Part shown: positions 25,185 through 34,039 of the stretch, piece after piece
How the letters are laid out: the number at the start of each line of letters is the position of its first letter
Position numbering within the stretch: position 1 is the first letter of the stretch
From: Vibrio brasiliensis LMG 20546
GTDB lineage: Bacteria > Pseudomonadota > Gammaproteobacteria > Enterobacterales > Vibrionaceae
Length of the DNA: 64,000 nt
Direction of reading: 5' to 3'
Assembly (NCBI RefSeq): GCF_000189255.1
Contig: NZ_AEVS01000008.1
Coordinates: forward strand, 62,001 to 126,000
The notes under the pieces: generated by a model
What the model saw: only the letters and a program-made list of their open reading frames with translations
Told to the model about the DNA's origin: nothing
Database searches by the model: none
Made by a program: the position numbers and the translations under genes

Positions 25185-26975
25185 ATGCAGCTGCTTAAAG
25201 TTAACGAAGGCGTTCAGGTTATTGGGTACCTCGCCTATATTGCTGCGGTGGGTGTTATGTCTCACTCACTGTTATCAGACCCTCATCCGTGGGAAATACC
25301 ATTCTATCTATTTCCTGCGCTGCTGTTATTTGCTCTATATACTCAAATCTTAGCTCTGAAACACTTATGTGCTTTTGCCGCGGTAGCGATATTTATTGCT
25401 GGTGGTCTGGTGCAGCACTTCAGCTTAGACGAAATTAAGATCTGTCTGTTCGCGTTGCCATTGTGCTACGTCGTTCTCTTTCCTGGTACCTTATGGCCAA
25501 TTGCGGTGTGTGCGGCTCTCATCAATGGTTATCTCTACCAATTATCGTTAACTGAGTTTGATGCCTTTATCGATGTATCGATAGAAATGACTGCCAGTAG
25601 CGTGTTTGCCACGGTAATGACTTATTCGTACATGAAGACCAGGCAGCAAGCCATTGCTTTCAAGACGGAGAGCCAGACTGACTACCTCACTAAGCTGCCA
25701 AATATCAACGCTTATCGTGATGACCTTACTCGAATCGATGAAAGTAACGCTAAAAACTTTGGCTTGATCCATATTGGTTTAGAAGGATTTAAAAACGTTA
25801 ACGATCGACTTGGCTATCGTCACGGCGACGAATTGCTGGTCGCATTTGCCAAACACCTGAAAGATCTGGTTGATGAAGATGGCAAGGTGTATCGATTTGG
25901 TGGGGATGAGTTCTTAGTCGTGGTTGAAAGCAAGGATATCCTCGAAACGCTCAATGAGTTGGTCGACAAACTGGGCAGACACCAGCGAGTGATGTTTAGT
26001 GTCGATAACACTTCTCACCGACTTGCTTACTGTATTGGTGTTGCAATGGCGGGGGATGCGCTTGGCAGTATTGAAGTCTGGGAGAAAAACGCTGATTTTG
26101 CCCTGTATAAAGCACGTTCAGAAGGAGCAGGGTCGGTTTGTTGGTTTGATGATGAGCTGTTGGGCGAGACGATCAGGCAGCATCAAATTGAAACGGAGAT
26201 TAAGTCTGCGTTAATGAGCGACCAGTTTATGCTGATGTACCAGCCCAAGGTTGAAATCGAAACCGGAAGAATTGTGGGTGCAGAAGCCTTACTGCGTTGG
26301 AATCACCCTCAACTTGGACCAATTTCACCGGGAGAGTTTATTCCAATCGCGGAGAAAACGACCCAGATTGTTCCGGTTGGTCATTGGATCATTCATGAAG
26401 CGTGTCGTCAGGCTAAGCAATACAATGATCAGGGAATCCCGATCTGTATCGCGGTCAATGTCTCTACGGTTCAGTTTGCCCATGCTGATCTGTTTGAAGT
26501 GGTATGTCATGCCTTGAAAGAGACTCAGTTGCCATCACACCTTTTGCAGATGGAAATCACCGAATCGACCTTGATGAGCGATCCAGAAAACATCACAGAT
26601 ATTTGCCGCCAGTTAAGAGCAATTGGTGTCTCTATTGCCATTGATGACTTTGGTGTCGAGTACTCCAGCCTTAAATATCTAAAACAACTGCCGACAGACG
26701 TGATCAAGATTGATAAATGTTTTGTTGATGACTGCCCGGTCAGCCACTCCGACAGGGTGCTGGTCAGAACAATTATTCAGATGGGGCACAGTTTAGGCAT
26801 AAAACTAGTGGCTGAAGGGGTAGAGTATCAAGAGCAACTGGATGTGTTGCAACAAGAAGGGTGTGACCAATATCAGGGATACTTGTTCTCACAACCGCTT
26901 TCGTTTGCCGAATTTGGTTCAATGATGAAGCAAGAGATACGCGAAGCCCGCTTGGTCAAACTCACCAGAGAATAA
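25185..26975 (+). CDS. Membrane GGDEF-EAL protein, likely c-di-GMP phosphodiesterase
   Basis: A protein of 596 residues if read from ATG 25185 (a TTG at 25161 in the same frame is less likely). About five N-terminal membrane helices (to about residue 150) precede a GGDEF and an EAL domain. GGDEF itself is intact (239-243), but the upstream metal site that is normally DxDxFK reads GLEGFK (Gly198, Glu200), so cyclase activity is doubtful. EAL residues look complete: EALLRW (from 367), VNVST, EITES, DDFGVEYSSL, KIDKCF, EGVEYQEQ and QGYLFSQPL. Best reading: a phosphodiesterase with a degenerate, possibly GTP-sensing GGDEF domain. A terminator follows directly. Confidence 0.88.
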   Translation: MQLLKVNEGVQVIGYLAYIAAVGVMSHSLLSDPHPWEIPFYLFPALLLFALYTQILALKHLCAFAAVAIFIAGGLVQHFSLDEIKICLFALPLCYVVLFPGTLWPIAVCAALINGYLYQLSLTEFDAFIDVSIEMTASSVFATVMTYSYMKTRQQAIAFKTESQTDYLTKLPNINAYRDDLTRIDESNAKNFGLIHIGLEGFKNVNDRLGYRHGDELLVAFAKHLKDLVDEDGKVYRFGGDEFLVVVESKDILETLNELVDKLGRHQRVMFSVDNTSHRLAYCIGVAMAGDALGSIEVWEKNADFALYKARSEGAGSVCWFDDELLGETIRQHQIETEIKSALMSDQFMLMYQPKVEIETGRIVGAEALLRWNHPQLGPISPGEFIPIAEKTTQIVPVGHWIIHEACRQAKQYNDQGIPICIAVNVSTVQFAHADLFEVVCHALKETQLPSHLLQMEITESTLMSDPENITDICRQLRAIGVSIAIDDFGVEYSSLKYLKQLPTDVIKIDKCFVDDCPVSHSDRVLVRTIIQMGHSLGIKLVAEGVEYQEQLDVLQQEGCDQYQGYLFSQPLSFAEFGSMMKQEIREARLVKLTRE

Positions 26976-27000
26976 AAAAGCCGCTTTTAGCGGCTTTTTT
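26974..27000. terminator. Bidirectional terminator
   Basis: AAAAAAGCCGC-TTTTA-GCGGCTTTTTT between the convergent GGDEF-EAL and M20 peptidase genes. Confidence 0.92.
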
Positions 27001-27008
27001 ACATTTAA

Positions 27009-28115
27009 TTAGTGGGTCAGGTAGTGCTGTACAAATTCAGTCACTTTAACCATATCATCAATAGCAATAAACTCTTCAGTGGTATGCACTTTGCTCATAC
27101 CCGTAGAGATGTTTACTGTGGTTAACCCTTTGGCATTGAAGTTGTTTGCATCGCTACCGCCACCCGTACCTTTGGTGTAAGGTTGTGCGCCGATTGCAGC
27201 GAAAGAAGCTTTGACGGCTTCAATGTGAGGATGATCGTCAGCAATCACAAAGGCGTTGTAAGCACGCGTTGACTCAATCTCAACCTGAGCACCATGCTTT
27301 TCTGCTGCTGCTTCAAATGTCTCAATCATATGAGCCACCTGCTGGGAAAGTTTGTCATCGTTTAGTGAGCGAGCTTCAGCGACAACTTTCAGGTTTGGCA
27401 TCACGATATTGGTCGCGTTACCACCTTCAACAATCCCAATGTTCGCTGTTGTCTCATGATCGATGCGCAATAGCTTCATTTGAGTAATCGCATCTGCGGC
27501 TACCTGAATCGCACTGATGCCTTCTTCTGGTGCTAAACCTGCGTGGGCAGGACGACCGATAAAGTTAGCAACGATTTTTTGCTGACCAGGTGCAGCATTG
27601 ACGATAGTACCAATCGGGCCGCCTGTATCTAGCACGATAGCTTTATCTGACTGAATGTATGACATATCGAAATGTTGAGAGCCAAACAGTCCGCCCTCTT
27701 CATGAACCGTGAAGGCAATCTCGATAGTTTTGTGTGCTTGATTAGAAGCCTGAATGCAACGTACCGCTTCCATAATTGCCGCGATGCCAGATTTATCATC
27801 GCCACCAAGAATGGTGTTCCCTTTTGAACGGATGATGCCATCCTCAATGATAGGTTCGATACCAATGCCCGGAGTGACGGTATCCATATGGCAGCTAAGA
27901 ACGATGCTGTCAGGTAGCTCGCCTTCTAAGCGTGCATAAACGTTAAAGCCGTTAGATACCTCTTCTGGTACAGGTAGCTTATGTACAGTAAAGCCAAGTT
28001 CACCTAGTTGCTCAGCTAAAGTTTCACCGATTTGTTTCTCATTGCGAGATTCACTGTCAATTTTGATCAGTTGAAAGAAATGTTCGACCAGACGCTCACG
28101 ATTAATTTGAGTCAT
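27009..28115 (-). CDS. M20 family metallopeptidase (PepT-like)
   Basis: A 368-residue cytosolic peptidase. Metal and catalytic motifs are visible: SCHMDTVTPG (first zinc ligand and catalytic Asp), LGGDDKSGIAAIMEA (bridging Asp), FTVHEEGGLFGS (catalytic Glu and ligand), VLDTGG and GTGGGSDANNFNAKG near the end. The pattern fits the PepT-like group (TIGR01883) rather than true tripeptidase T, which is longer. It would cleave small peptides. Vibrio genomes often carry it next to the tyrosine-degradation operon, as here. Confidence 0.88.
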   Translation of the reverse strand: MTQINRERLVEHFFQLIKIDSESRNEKQIGETLAEQLGELGFTVHKLPVPEEVSNGFNVYARLEGELPDSIVLSCHMDTVTPGIGIEPIIEDGIIRSKGNTILGGDDKSGIAAIMEAVRCIQASNQAHKTIEIAFTVHEEGGLFGSQHFDMSYIQSDKAIVLDTGGPIGTIVNAAPGQQKIVANFIGRPAHAGLAPEEGISAIQVAADAITQMKLLRIDHETTANIGIVEGGNATNIVMPNLKVVAEARSLNDDKLSQQVAHMIETFEAAAEKHGAQVEIESTRAYNAFVIADDHPHIEAVKASFAAIGAQPYTKGTGGGSDANNFNAKGLTTVNISTGMSKVHTTEEFIAIDDMVKVTEFVQHYLTH

Positions 28116-28557
28116 TGTTATACCTCGTTAGGAACAGAGGGGAATACCATATCCTTCTGAGGCACGATTAAATCTGCGCTACGTCAATCTATCGGTGACT
28201 CTGACGGTTTTTTTACTTAGGTGATTTAGGTAATGAATGGGAGTAGTGACTGGTATTTTTATTGGCTATTTAAAACGGTCTACAACCTTTACCGAACATA
28301 GCGAACTCTGTCGCTGATTAAAGCAGTTTTGTGCCGGTTAAAGGTGAGAAAAGAACAAATGTAAACTAAATGTTACTTACTTGTTTTGCGTTATGCTTCT
28401 GATTTTAAATGACTTTTATGAATTTTCCACCTAAGGTTTACAGTTTTTAATTACAACTCGTTAACCTCAAAGTGGTGTGGTGAGGTTCATTTTTTTCCCG
28501 TGATCAGCCAAGTTATTGATAGATACACGGTAGTTACTATTAAACGAGGGATAAAAA
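28116..28557. other. Intergenic region, divergent promoters of M20 peptidase and hpd operon
   Basis: No ORF. It carries the promoters of the leftward peptidase gene and the rightward hpd operon. A TyrR-like box is at 28360-28377. Confidence 0.5.
28360..28377 (+). promoter_or_regulatory. TyrR-box-like sequence upstream of hpd
   Basis: TGTAAA-N6-GTTACT differs at two positions from the TyrR consensus TGTAAA-N6-TTTACA. It is 180 bases before the hpd start. Aromatic-amino-acid control by a TyrR/PhhR-type regulator would make sense for this operon, but one box alone is weak evidence. Confidence 0.35.
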
Positions 28558-29631
28558 ATGAACGAAGCGTACAACCCACTTGGCACTGATGGTTTTGAAT
28601 TTGTCGAATACACAGCGGCAGATGATAAGGGTATTCAGGACCTGAAGCAGTTGTTTAACTCTCTTGGGTTTGCAGAAGTCGCGAAACACCGTTCTAAAGA
28701 AGCTTGGCTTTACCGTCAAGGTGACGTGAACTTTATCGTCAACGCTCAGCCGCATAGTCAGGCTCATGCGTTCGCGAAAGTCCATGGTCCTTCAGTATGT
28801 GGTATGGCGTTTCGAGTTGCCGATTCTGCTGTCGCGATGAAGCAGGCACTGGAAAATGGTGGTAAAGAGTACATCACTGAAATCGGCCCGATGGAACTGA
28901 GCATTCCTGCTATCTACGGTATTGGTGAAAGCCTGCTTTACTTTGTTGACCGTTATCAGGACGGCAGCATCTATGAAGTCGACTTCCGTTTCTATGATGA
29001 TGCGAAAGAGCGTCTTGAGAAGATGGATGTCGGTCTGTATGAAATTGACCACCTGACTCACAACGTTAAGCAGGGCAACATGGATGTTTGGTCTGGTTTT
29101 TATGAGCGTATCGGCAACTTCCGAGAAATTCGTTACTTCGATATCGAAGGTAAACTGACTGGCCTCGTTAGCCGCGCAATGACAGCACCTTGTGGCAAGA
29201 TCCGTATTCCAATCAACGAATCATCAGATGATAAGTCACAAATTGAAGAGTTCATTCGCGAGTACAACGGTGAAGGTATCCAGCATATTGCGTTGACCAC
29301 AGATGACATCTATCAAACGGTGCAGACACTGCGTGACCGCGGCATGGACTTTATGCCAACACCGGATACTTACTATGAAAAAGTAGACGATCGTGTGGAA
29401 GGCCATAAAGAAGATGTGAGTAAGCTTCGTGACCTGCGAATCCTGATTGACGGCGCGCCAATGAAAGATGGCATCCTGCTACAAATCTTTACTCAGACTG
29501 TTATTGGTCCGGTGTTCTTTGAAATCATCCAACGTAAAGGCAATGAAGGCTTTGGTGAAGGTAACTTCAAAGCGCTATTTGAATCAATTGAAGAAGATCA
29601 GATCCGTCGTGGGGTACTAGACGATGCATAA
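28558..29631 (+). CDS. hpd: 4-hydroxyphenylpyruvate dioxygenase
   Basis: A 357-residue Fe(II) dioxygenase that turns 4-hydroxyphenylpyruvate into homogentisate, the first committed step of this tyrosine route. Two VOC/glyoxalase-type halves are visible. The iron ligands are expected in YEIDHLTHNV, EGIQHIALTTDDIY and the C-terminal FFEIIQRKGNEGFGEGNF (Glu of FFE). The ribosome site GAGGGA precedes the ATG. The stop overlaps the hmgA start by eight bases, so the two are translationally coupled. First gene of hpd-hmgA-fahA-maiA. Confidence 0.96.
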   Translation: MNEAYNPLGTDGFEFVEYTAADDKGIQDLKQLFNSLGFAEVAKHRSKEAWLYRQGDVNFIVNAQPHSQAHAFAKVHGPSVCGMAFRVADSAVAMKQALENGGKEYITEIGPMELSIPAIYGIGESLLYFVDRYQDGSIYEVDFRFYDDAKERLEKMDVGLYEIDHLTHNVKQGNMDVWSGFYERIGNFREIRYFDIEGKLTGLVSRAMTAPCGKIRIPINESSDDKSQIEEFIREYNGEGIQHIALTTDDIYQTVQTLRDRGMDFMPTPDTYYEKVDDRVEGHKEDVSKLRDLRILIDGAPMKDGILLQIFTQTVIGPVFFEIIQRKGNEGFGEGNFKALFESIEEDQIRRGVLDDA

Positions 29632-30754
29632 ATGGATAACATTCCCTCACCGGGAGGGAGTGTGCTCCAAACAGGCGCACGCTGACTTCCCGGAACAGGC
29701 AATTTACGAACGCGAAGCGGGTCGCAGCGGATTTTTCGGCCCGGCAGCTCACTTCCATCACCAGCACGCACCAACAGGTTGGAGTGACTGGCAAGGGGAG
29801 CTAAAACCGCGTGCGTTTAACTTTAATCTGGTAGAAGAGTCAGTTCAGAACTCGCCATGGTCTGTTCCACATCTGTTGCACAATGCCAACTGTAAAGTTC
29901 GTATCTGGAAGCTGGATAGCTCAATGGAGCATCTGGCGCGTAATGCGGATGGTGACGAGCTACTGTTTATCCATCAGGGTAAAGCGGATTTGTTCTGTGA
30001 CTATGGTCATCTTGAAGTGGTAGAAGGGGATTACGTCATGATCCCTCGTTCTACTAGCTGGCGTCTTGAAACGCATGAACCAATGTTCATCCTGATGATT
30101 GAAAATACCGATGCTGCTTATACTCTGCCAGAGAAAGGTATGGTCGGTAACCATGCCGTATTCGACCCGGCAGTTCTGGATGTGCCTAAAATCGATCAGG
30201 CGTTCAAAGACCAGTACTCAGAACAGTCGACTCAGGTACATATCAAACGACACGATCAGGTGAGTGTTGTGACATACCCATTCAATCCCCTTGATGCGAT
30301 TGGCTGGCACGGCGACCTTGCTGTGGTGCGAGTGAACTGGCGCGATATCAGGCCGTTAATGTCTCACCGTTATCATCTGCCTCCGTCGGCTCACACGACC
30401 TTTGTTGGACAGGGCTTTGTGATTTGTACCTTTGTGCCCAGACCGATCGAGAGCGATCCGGGGGCGTTAAAAGTGCCTTTCTACCATAACAATGACGATT
30501 ACGACGAAGTACTGTTCTACCACGCAGGCGACTTCTTTAGCCGCGATAACATCGAAGCTGGTATGGTGACTTTCCACCCAGCAGGCTTTGCTCATGGCCC
30601 TCATCCAAAAGCATTTAAAGCGGGTCAGGAGTATAAGAAGAAGTTCACCGATGAAGTGGCAGTCATGATCGATACCCGACATGCGTTAGAGTTTAGTGAA
30701 CATGCTCGTCAGGTTGAAAATGAACAGTATGTCGATAGCTGGAAAGAAAAATAA
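29624..30754 (+). CDS. hmgA: Homogentisate 1,2-dioxygenase
   Basis: A 376-residue iron dioxygenase that opens the homogentisate ring to maleylacetoacetate. Conserved parts are HHQHAPTGWSDWQGEL, DELLFIHQGKADLFCDYG, FYHNNDDYDEVLFYHAGDFF and FHPAGFAHGPHPKAF, which hold the expected His/Glu iron ligands. It is shorter than the 430-residue mammalian and Pseudomonas type, as in other Vibrio. Loss of this gene in Vibrio gives brown pyomelanin colonies; here it looks intact. It begins inside the hpd stop region (ATGCATAAATGG). Confidence 0.95.
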   Translation: MHKWITFPHREGVCSKQAHADFPEQAIYEREAGRSGFFGPAAHFHHQHAPTGWSDWQGELKPRAFNFNLVEESVQNSPWSVPHLLHNANCKVRIWKLDSSMEHLARNADGDELLFIHQGKADLFCDYGHLEVVEGDYVMIPRSTSWRLETHEPMFILMIENTDAAYTLPEKGMVGNHAVFDPAVLDVPKIDQAFKDQYSEQSTQVHIKRHDQVSVVTYPFNPLDAIGWHGDLAVVRVNWRDIRPLMSHRYHLPPSAHTTFVGQGFVICTFVPRPIESDPGALKVPFYHNNDDYDEVLFYHAGDFFSRDNIEAGMVTFHPAGFAHGPHPKAFKAGQEYKKKFTDEVAVMIDTRHALEFSEHARQVENEQYVDSWKEK

Positions 30755-30768
30755 TAAGGGCAAATGGA

Positions 30769-31782
30769 ATGAAGTTAGCAACCCTAAAAAATGACAGTCG
30801 TGACGGCTTGTTGGTCGTAGTGAACAAATCCCTTACTCACTGTGTCGCAGTCCCTGAAATTGCACAGACTATGCAACAGGCACTGGACGACTGGGACCGA
30901 GTGGAACCACAACTAAAAGAAGTATACGTTGCACTCAACAGTGGTGAACTGACCAATGAAATGACCTTTGCGGCTGCGCAGTGTGAATCTCCGTTGCCAC
31001 GCGCTTACCAGTGGGCTGACGGCTCTGCTTACGTTAATCACGTTGAGCTGGTGCGTAAGGCGCGCGGCGCAGAAATGCCACCAAGCTTCTGGACTGATCC
31101 GTTGATGTATCAGGGCGGCTCAGATGCTTTTATTGGCCCCTGCGATGATATTCCTGTGGTAGACGAAGCCTGGGGTATCGACTTTGAAGGCGAAGTGGCC
31201 GTTGTAACTGGTGATGTGCCAATGGGCGTCAGTGCTGAACAAGCGGCAGAGTCGATTAAGTTAGTGATGCTGGTTAACGACGTCTCACTGCGTGGACTTA
31301 TCCCGAATGAGCTGGCTAAAGGCTTTGGCTTCTTCCAGTCTAAACCTTCGTCGGTCTTCTCACCTGTCGCTGTAACTCCGGATGAGCTTGGAGCTGACTG
31401 GGATGGCGGTAAGGTCAATCTGCCGTTACTGAGCTTCTACAACAATGAGCCATTTGGTTGCCCGAATGCTGGCGTTGATATGACGTTTGAATTCCCCCAA
31501 CTGATTGCCCATGCAGCGAAAAGCCGACCTCTGTCAGCGGGGGCGATTATCGGTTCTGGCACTGTATCTAATAAACAGGGCACTGAGTACGGTACCTCGA
31601 TCGCGGAAGGTGGAGTAGGCTACTCATGTATCGCAGAAGTACGCATGATTGAAACCATTCGTGATGGGTCGCCGTCGACAGGCTTTATGCAGTTCGGCGA
31701 TCGAATCAAAATGGAAATGCTTGACGAGCAGGGCAACTCAATATTTGGCGCCATCGACCAACGAGTCGTTAAATATGAGTGA
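30769..31782 (+). CDS. fahA: Fumarylacetoacetate hydrolase
   Basis: A 337-residue enzyme that splits fumarylacetoacetate into fumarate and acetoacetate, the last step of the pathway. The FAH domain is clear: metal-binding acidic residues in WGIDFEGEVAVVTGDVP, then LVMLVNDVSLRGLIPNE, FGFFQSKPSSVFSPVAVTPDEL and IIGSGTVSNKQ. A short N-terminal domain precedes it. It follows hmgA by 14 bases with AAGGG upstream of the ATG, and its stop overlaps the maiA start by eight bases. Confidence 0.94.
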   Translation: MKLATLKNDSRDGLLVVVNKSLTHCVAVPEIAQTMQQALDDWDRVEPQLKEVYVALNSGELTNEMTFAAAQCESPLPRAYQWADGSAYVNHVELVRKARGAEMPPSFWTDPLMYQGGSDAFIGPCDDIPVVDEAWGIDFEGEVAVVTGDVPMGVSAEQAAESIKLVMLVNDVSLRGLIPNELAKGFGFFQSKPSSVFSPVAVTPDELGADWDGGKVNLPLLSFYNNEPFGCPNAGVDMTFEFPQLIAHAAKSRPLSAGAIIGSGTVSNKQGTEYGTSIAEGGVGYSCIAEVRMIETIRDGSPSTGFMQFGDRIKMEMLDEQGNSIFGAIDQRVVKYE

Positions 31783-32422
31783 TCGTATTCTATATGGGTA
31801 CTGGCGCTCCTCGGCGGCCTACCGGGTTAGAATTGCTCTTAACCTGAAAGGATTAAGCTATGAGCAGCGCTCAGTTCATCTGGTGAAAAACGGTGGAGAG
31901 CAACACTCTGCCGATTTTCAGCGTCTTAACCCGAATCAACTGGTTCCTGTGTTGGTCGATGGGCAGATGACTCTAAATCAATCGCTGGCGATTGTTGATT
32001 ACCTTGATGATACATACCCAGAGGTAACTTTGACGCCATCTGACAAACAGCAGCGTTATTTGGTTAAGGCTATGGCACAGGATATCGCGGTTGATATGCA
32101 TCCGCTCAATAACCTGAGAGTGTTACAGTATCTTACCAATACACTTGATGTGAACGACGATCAAAAGTCACGCTGGTATGCTAACTGGATAATTAAGGGC
32201 TTTGATGCGCTTGAGCAACGCCTGCAGCAGACCAGAGGAAAATATTCTGTGGGTGATCAGGTGACCTTAGTTGATGTCTGTCTGGTACCTCAGGTATATA
32301 ACGCTAAGCGATTTAATGTCGACTTAACGGCTTACCCAAATATTCTAGAGGTGACGGCGTCACTTAATCAGTTGCCAGCGTTCGCAGACGCTATACCAGA
32401 AGCCCAGCCAGACGCGGTCTAG
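31775..32422 (+). CDS. maiA: Maleylacetoacetate isomerase (zeta-class GST)
   Basis: A 215-residue glutathione-dependent isomerase turning maleylacetoacetate into fumarylacetoacetate. The zeta-class signature SSAAYRVRIALNLKGL is at residues 11-26, QLVPVLVDGQMTLNQSLAIVDYLDD follows, and the C-terminal helical domain has GDQVTLVDVCLVPQVYNAKRF. I start it at ATG 31775, inside the end of fahA; the open frame extends upstream only because it overlaps fahA. It completes a four-gene operon. Order by reaction is hpd, hmgA, maiA, fahA. Confidence 0.95.
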   Translation: MSDRILYGYWRSSAAYRVRIALNLKGLSYEQRSVHLVKNGGEQHSADFQRLNPNQLVPVLVDGQMTLNQSLAIVDYLDDTYPEVTLTPSDKQQRYLVKAMAQDIAVDMHPLNNLRVLQYLTNTLDVNDDQKSRWYANWIIKGFDALEQRLQQTRGKYSVGDQVTLVDVCLVPQVYNAKRFNVDLTAYPNILEVTASLNQLPAFADAIPEAQPDAV

Positions 32423-32451
32423 CAGAAAAACTCTGACTCAATGAAACGCAA

Positions 32452-32472
32452 AAGCCACCGTGAAGGTGGCTT
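32452..32472 (-). terminator. Hairpin between maiA and the zinc-ribbon gene
   Basis: AAGCCACC-GTGAA-GGTGGCTT lies between convergent genes. The minus-strand side has the better T run (CTTTTGCGTTT), so it likely ends both transcripts. Confidence 0.7.
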
Positions 32473-32502
32473 ATTACATTGTTGCTGGAGAAACAGTGTT
32501 TA

Positions 32503-32688
32503 TTAACGAAGAGAGCTGAGCTGTCGCTCTCTTTGCTGTAACTCTGCAATGTTGAACTGACGTACATCTAGCGTCGCCAAATCGTTACACTCTTTGCATG
32601 AATGGTGACATTTACCGTCAACATAATCGTGCTTAGTTAGCATGTTTGGTTTCTTACACCAGTCACACACGCCTTCAATCGTAAACAT
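32503..32688 (-). CDS. Small zinc-ribbon-like protein
   Basis: A 61-residue protein with five cysteines and two histidines arranged as CDWC...CHHSCKEC, suggesting one zinc-binding site. A basic, glutamine-rich C-terminal helix (IAELQQRERQLSSLR) follows. A ribosome site (GGGGAGAA) precedes the ATG. Similar small cysteine-rich proteins are common and unstudied in Vibrio; it may bind nucleic acid or a protein partner. Function unknown. Confidence 0.65.
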   Translation of the reverse strand: MFTIEGVCDWCKKPNMLTKHDYVDGKCHHSCKECNDLATLDVRQFNIAELQQRERQLSSLR

Positions 32689-32858
32689 AAATTCTCCCCA
32701 CCTTTATTTTTTTAGGTGCTATTTTCGCAACGTAGTATGACATAAAGCACGTGTCTTGGTTAAGTATTTGTTACGTTTAATGGGAGGGTGATCGATTGCG
32801 CGCCCTTATTTTTAAAGACTTGGCGAATTTGGGTAAACAAATATGAATCTAATTGTAA

Positions 32859-33884
32859 CTATTTATTAACATGAGCGAGAATGACTTTTAAAGCTTGATT
32901 AAGGCGCTTCATTTCTTCCTCACTGCCTTTAAGATCTGGGTGATAGATCTTACACAGTTGCTTGTATCTCAGCTTAACTTGTTTCTCTGGCGGGATCTTG
33001 GTTGGGCTGTAACCGAACAGGGCACATGCGAGGGTTAGTGGTTTCTCTTTCGGACTCTCTTTAACAGCTTGCTTCGGTGCAGATTGCTGTTTCTTGATAT
33101 GGCGATACATGGCTTCCATCTGGCGCTTTTGCTGTTTGAGGGTATCGTCCTTACGCTTCAGCTCTCGTTCGAGTTTTACATGCTGTCTTTGAGTATCAGA
33201 ATCACTTGTATTTGCTGCCTGGCGCAGAGCATTATTGGTCTTCAATAACCAAATCACAACCGCAATGCTGGCTAGAAGTAAGCCAACTAATGCATAGATT
33301 GTGTTGTTACCTGCCTGCTGACTGCGCGAGACCGACTTAGCCTTTGGACTCAGTTCTATCTGTTGATGGTCGAAGGCGACTTCCAACTGGTCAATGGCCG
33401 CCACCTGTTTCGCTCTGCGAGCATTAAACTGTTGCTCCAGAATACGGGCGTAATCATCCTCAGCCTGCGGATCGTTTTTCGCGGCTTCCTGATACCAGAG
33501 CTCAGCGAGATCCAGATTGCTCGGTTGTTGTTTTAAGCTCTCGTAGAGTTGACCTAACAGCAATGCTGCCTGAGCATCATCGGACAGAGCGGCTTTATTG
33601 AGCCAGAAAATCGCATTTTCGATGTCTACCTTAGTTCCCTTTCCTTTGAGGTAAGCTTGACCAAGGTGAATAGCTGCAGATTGATTGCCATTTTCCGCCG
33701 CTTGTTGATACCAATAAAAGGCTTCAGAATCGGATAATTCGACACCATCTCCCTGACGATACCTTTCAGCGAGTTCTAGCTGGGCATGAACATTATTGTT
33801 TTGGGCACTTTGAGTCAGTTCCTCTACCGTTTGGCCAAAGCTGAAGGCTGAGTAAGCAAGCAGTAGAAGGGGTAGAATGCGCAA
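32859..33884 (-). CDS. Membrane J-domain protein with Sel1 repeats
   Basis: A 341-residue protein starting at TTG 33884 with GAGG upstream. A signal peptide (MRILPLLLLAYSAFSFG) is followed by three to four Sel1 repeats (about 30-150; AQLELAERYRQGDGVELSDS, AAIHLGQAYLKGKGTKVDIE), a membrane helix (195-214, TIYALVGLLLASIAVVIWLL), a charged coiled coil (230-265) and a C-terminal J domain with HPD at 315-317. If the signal peptide is cleaved, the Sel1 part is periplasmic and the J domain cytosolic, so it could link an envelope protein to DnaK. The neighbouring genes give no hint of the client. Confidence 0.8.
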   Translation of the reverse strand: MRILPLLLLAYSAFSFGQTVEELTQSAQNNNVHAQLELAERYRQGDGVELSDSEAFYWYQQAAENGNQSAAIHLGQAYLKGKGTKVDIENAIFWLNKAALSDDAQAALLLGQLYESLKQQPSNLDLAELWYQEAAKNDPQAEDDYARILEQQFNARRAKQVAAIDQLEVAFDHQQIELSPKAKSVSRSQQAGNNTIYALVGLLLASIAVVIWLLKTNNALRQAANTSDSDTQRQHVKLERELKRKDDTLKQQKRQMEAMYRHIKKQQSAPKQAVKESPKEKPLTLACALFGYSPTKIPPEKQVKLRYKQLCKIYHPDLKGSEEEMKRLNQALKVILAHVNK

Positions 33885-33986
33885 ATTAACCTCGGAACAC
33901 GATTGGTAAGCAGATGGTATTTGCTAAGTATATCAATTAGTCAGGAAAAATTGATAACAATCGAGCAGATTTGATGCAACGGATAG

Positions 33987-34014
33987 AAAATTGGCTTCCG
34001 AAGAAGCCAATTAA
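33987..34014 (-). terminator. Terminator with UUCG tetraloop after the OmpA-like gene
   Basis: On the minus strand AATTGGCTTC-TTCG-GAAGCCAATT, followed by TTTC. The C(UUCG)G loop is unusually stable. Confidence 0.85.
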
Positions 34015-34039
34015 AATCTTTGTACTTAAGGAAGTGTCA

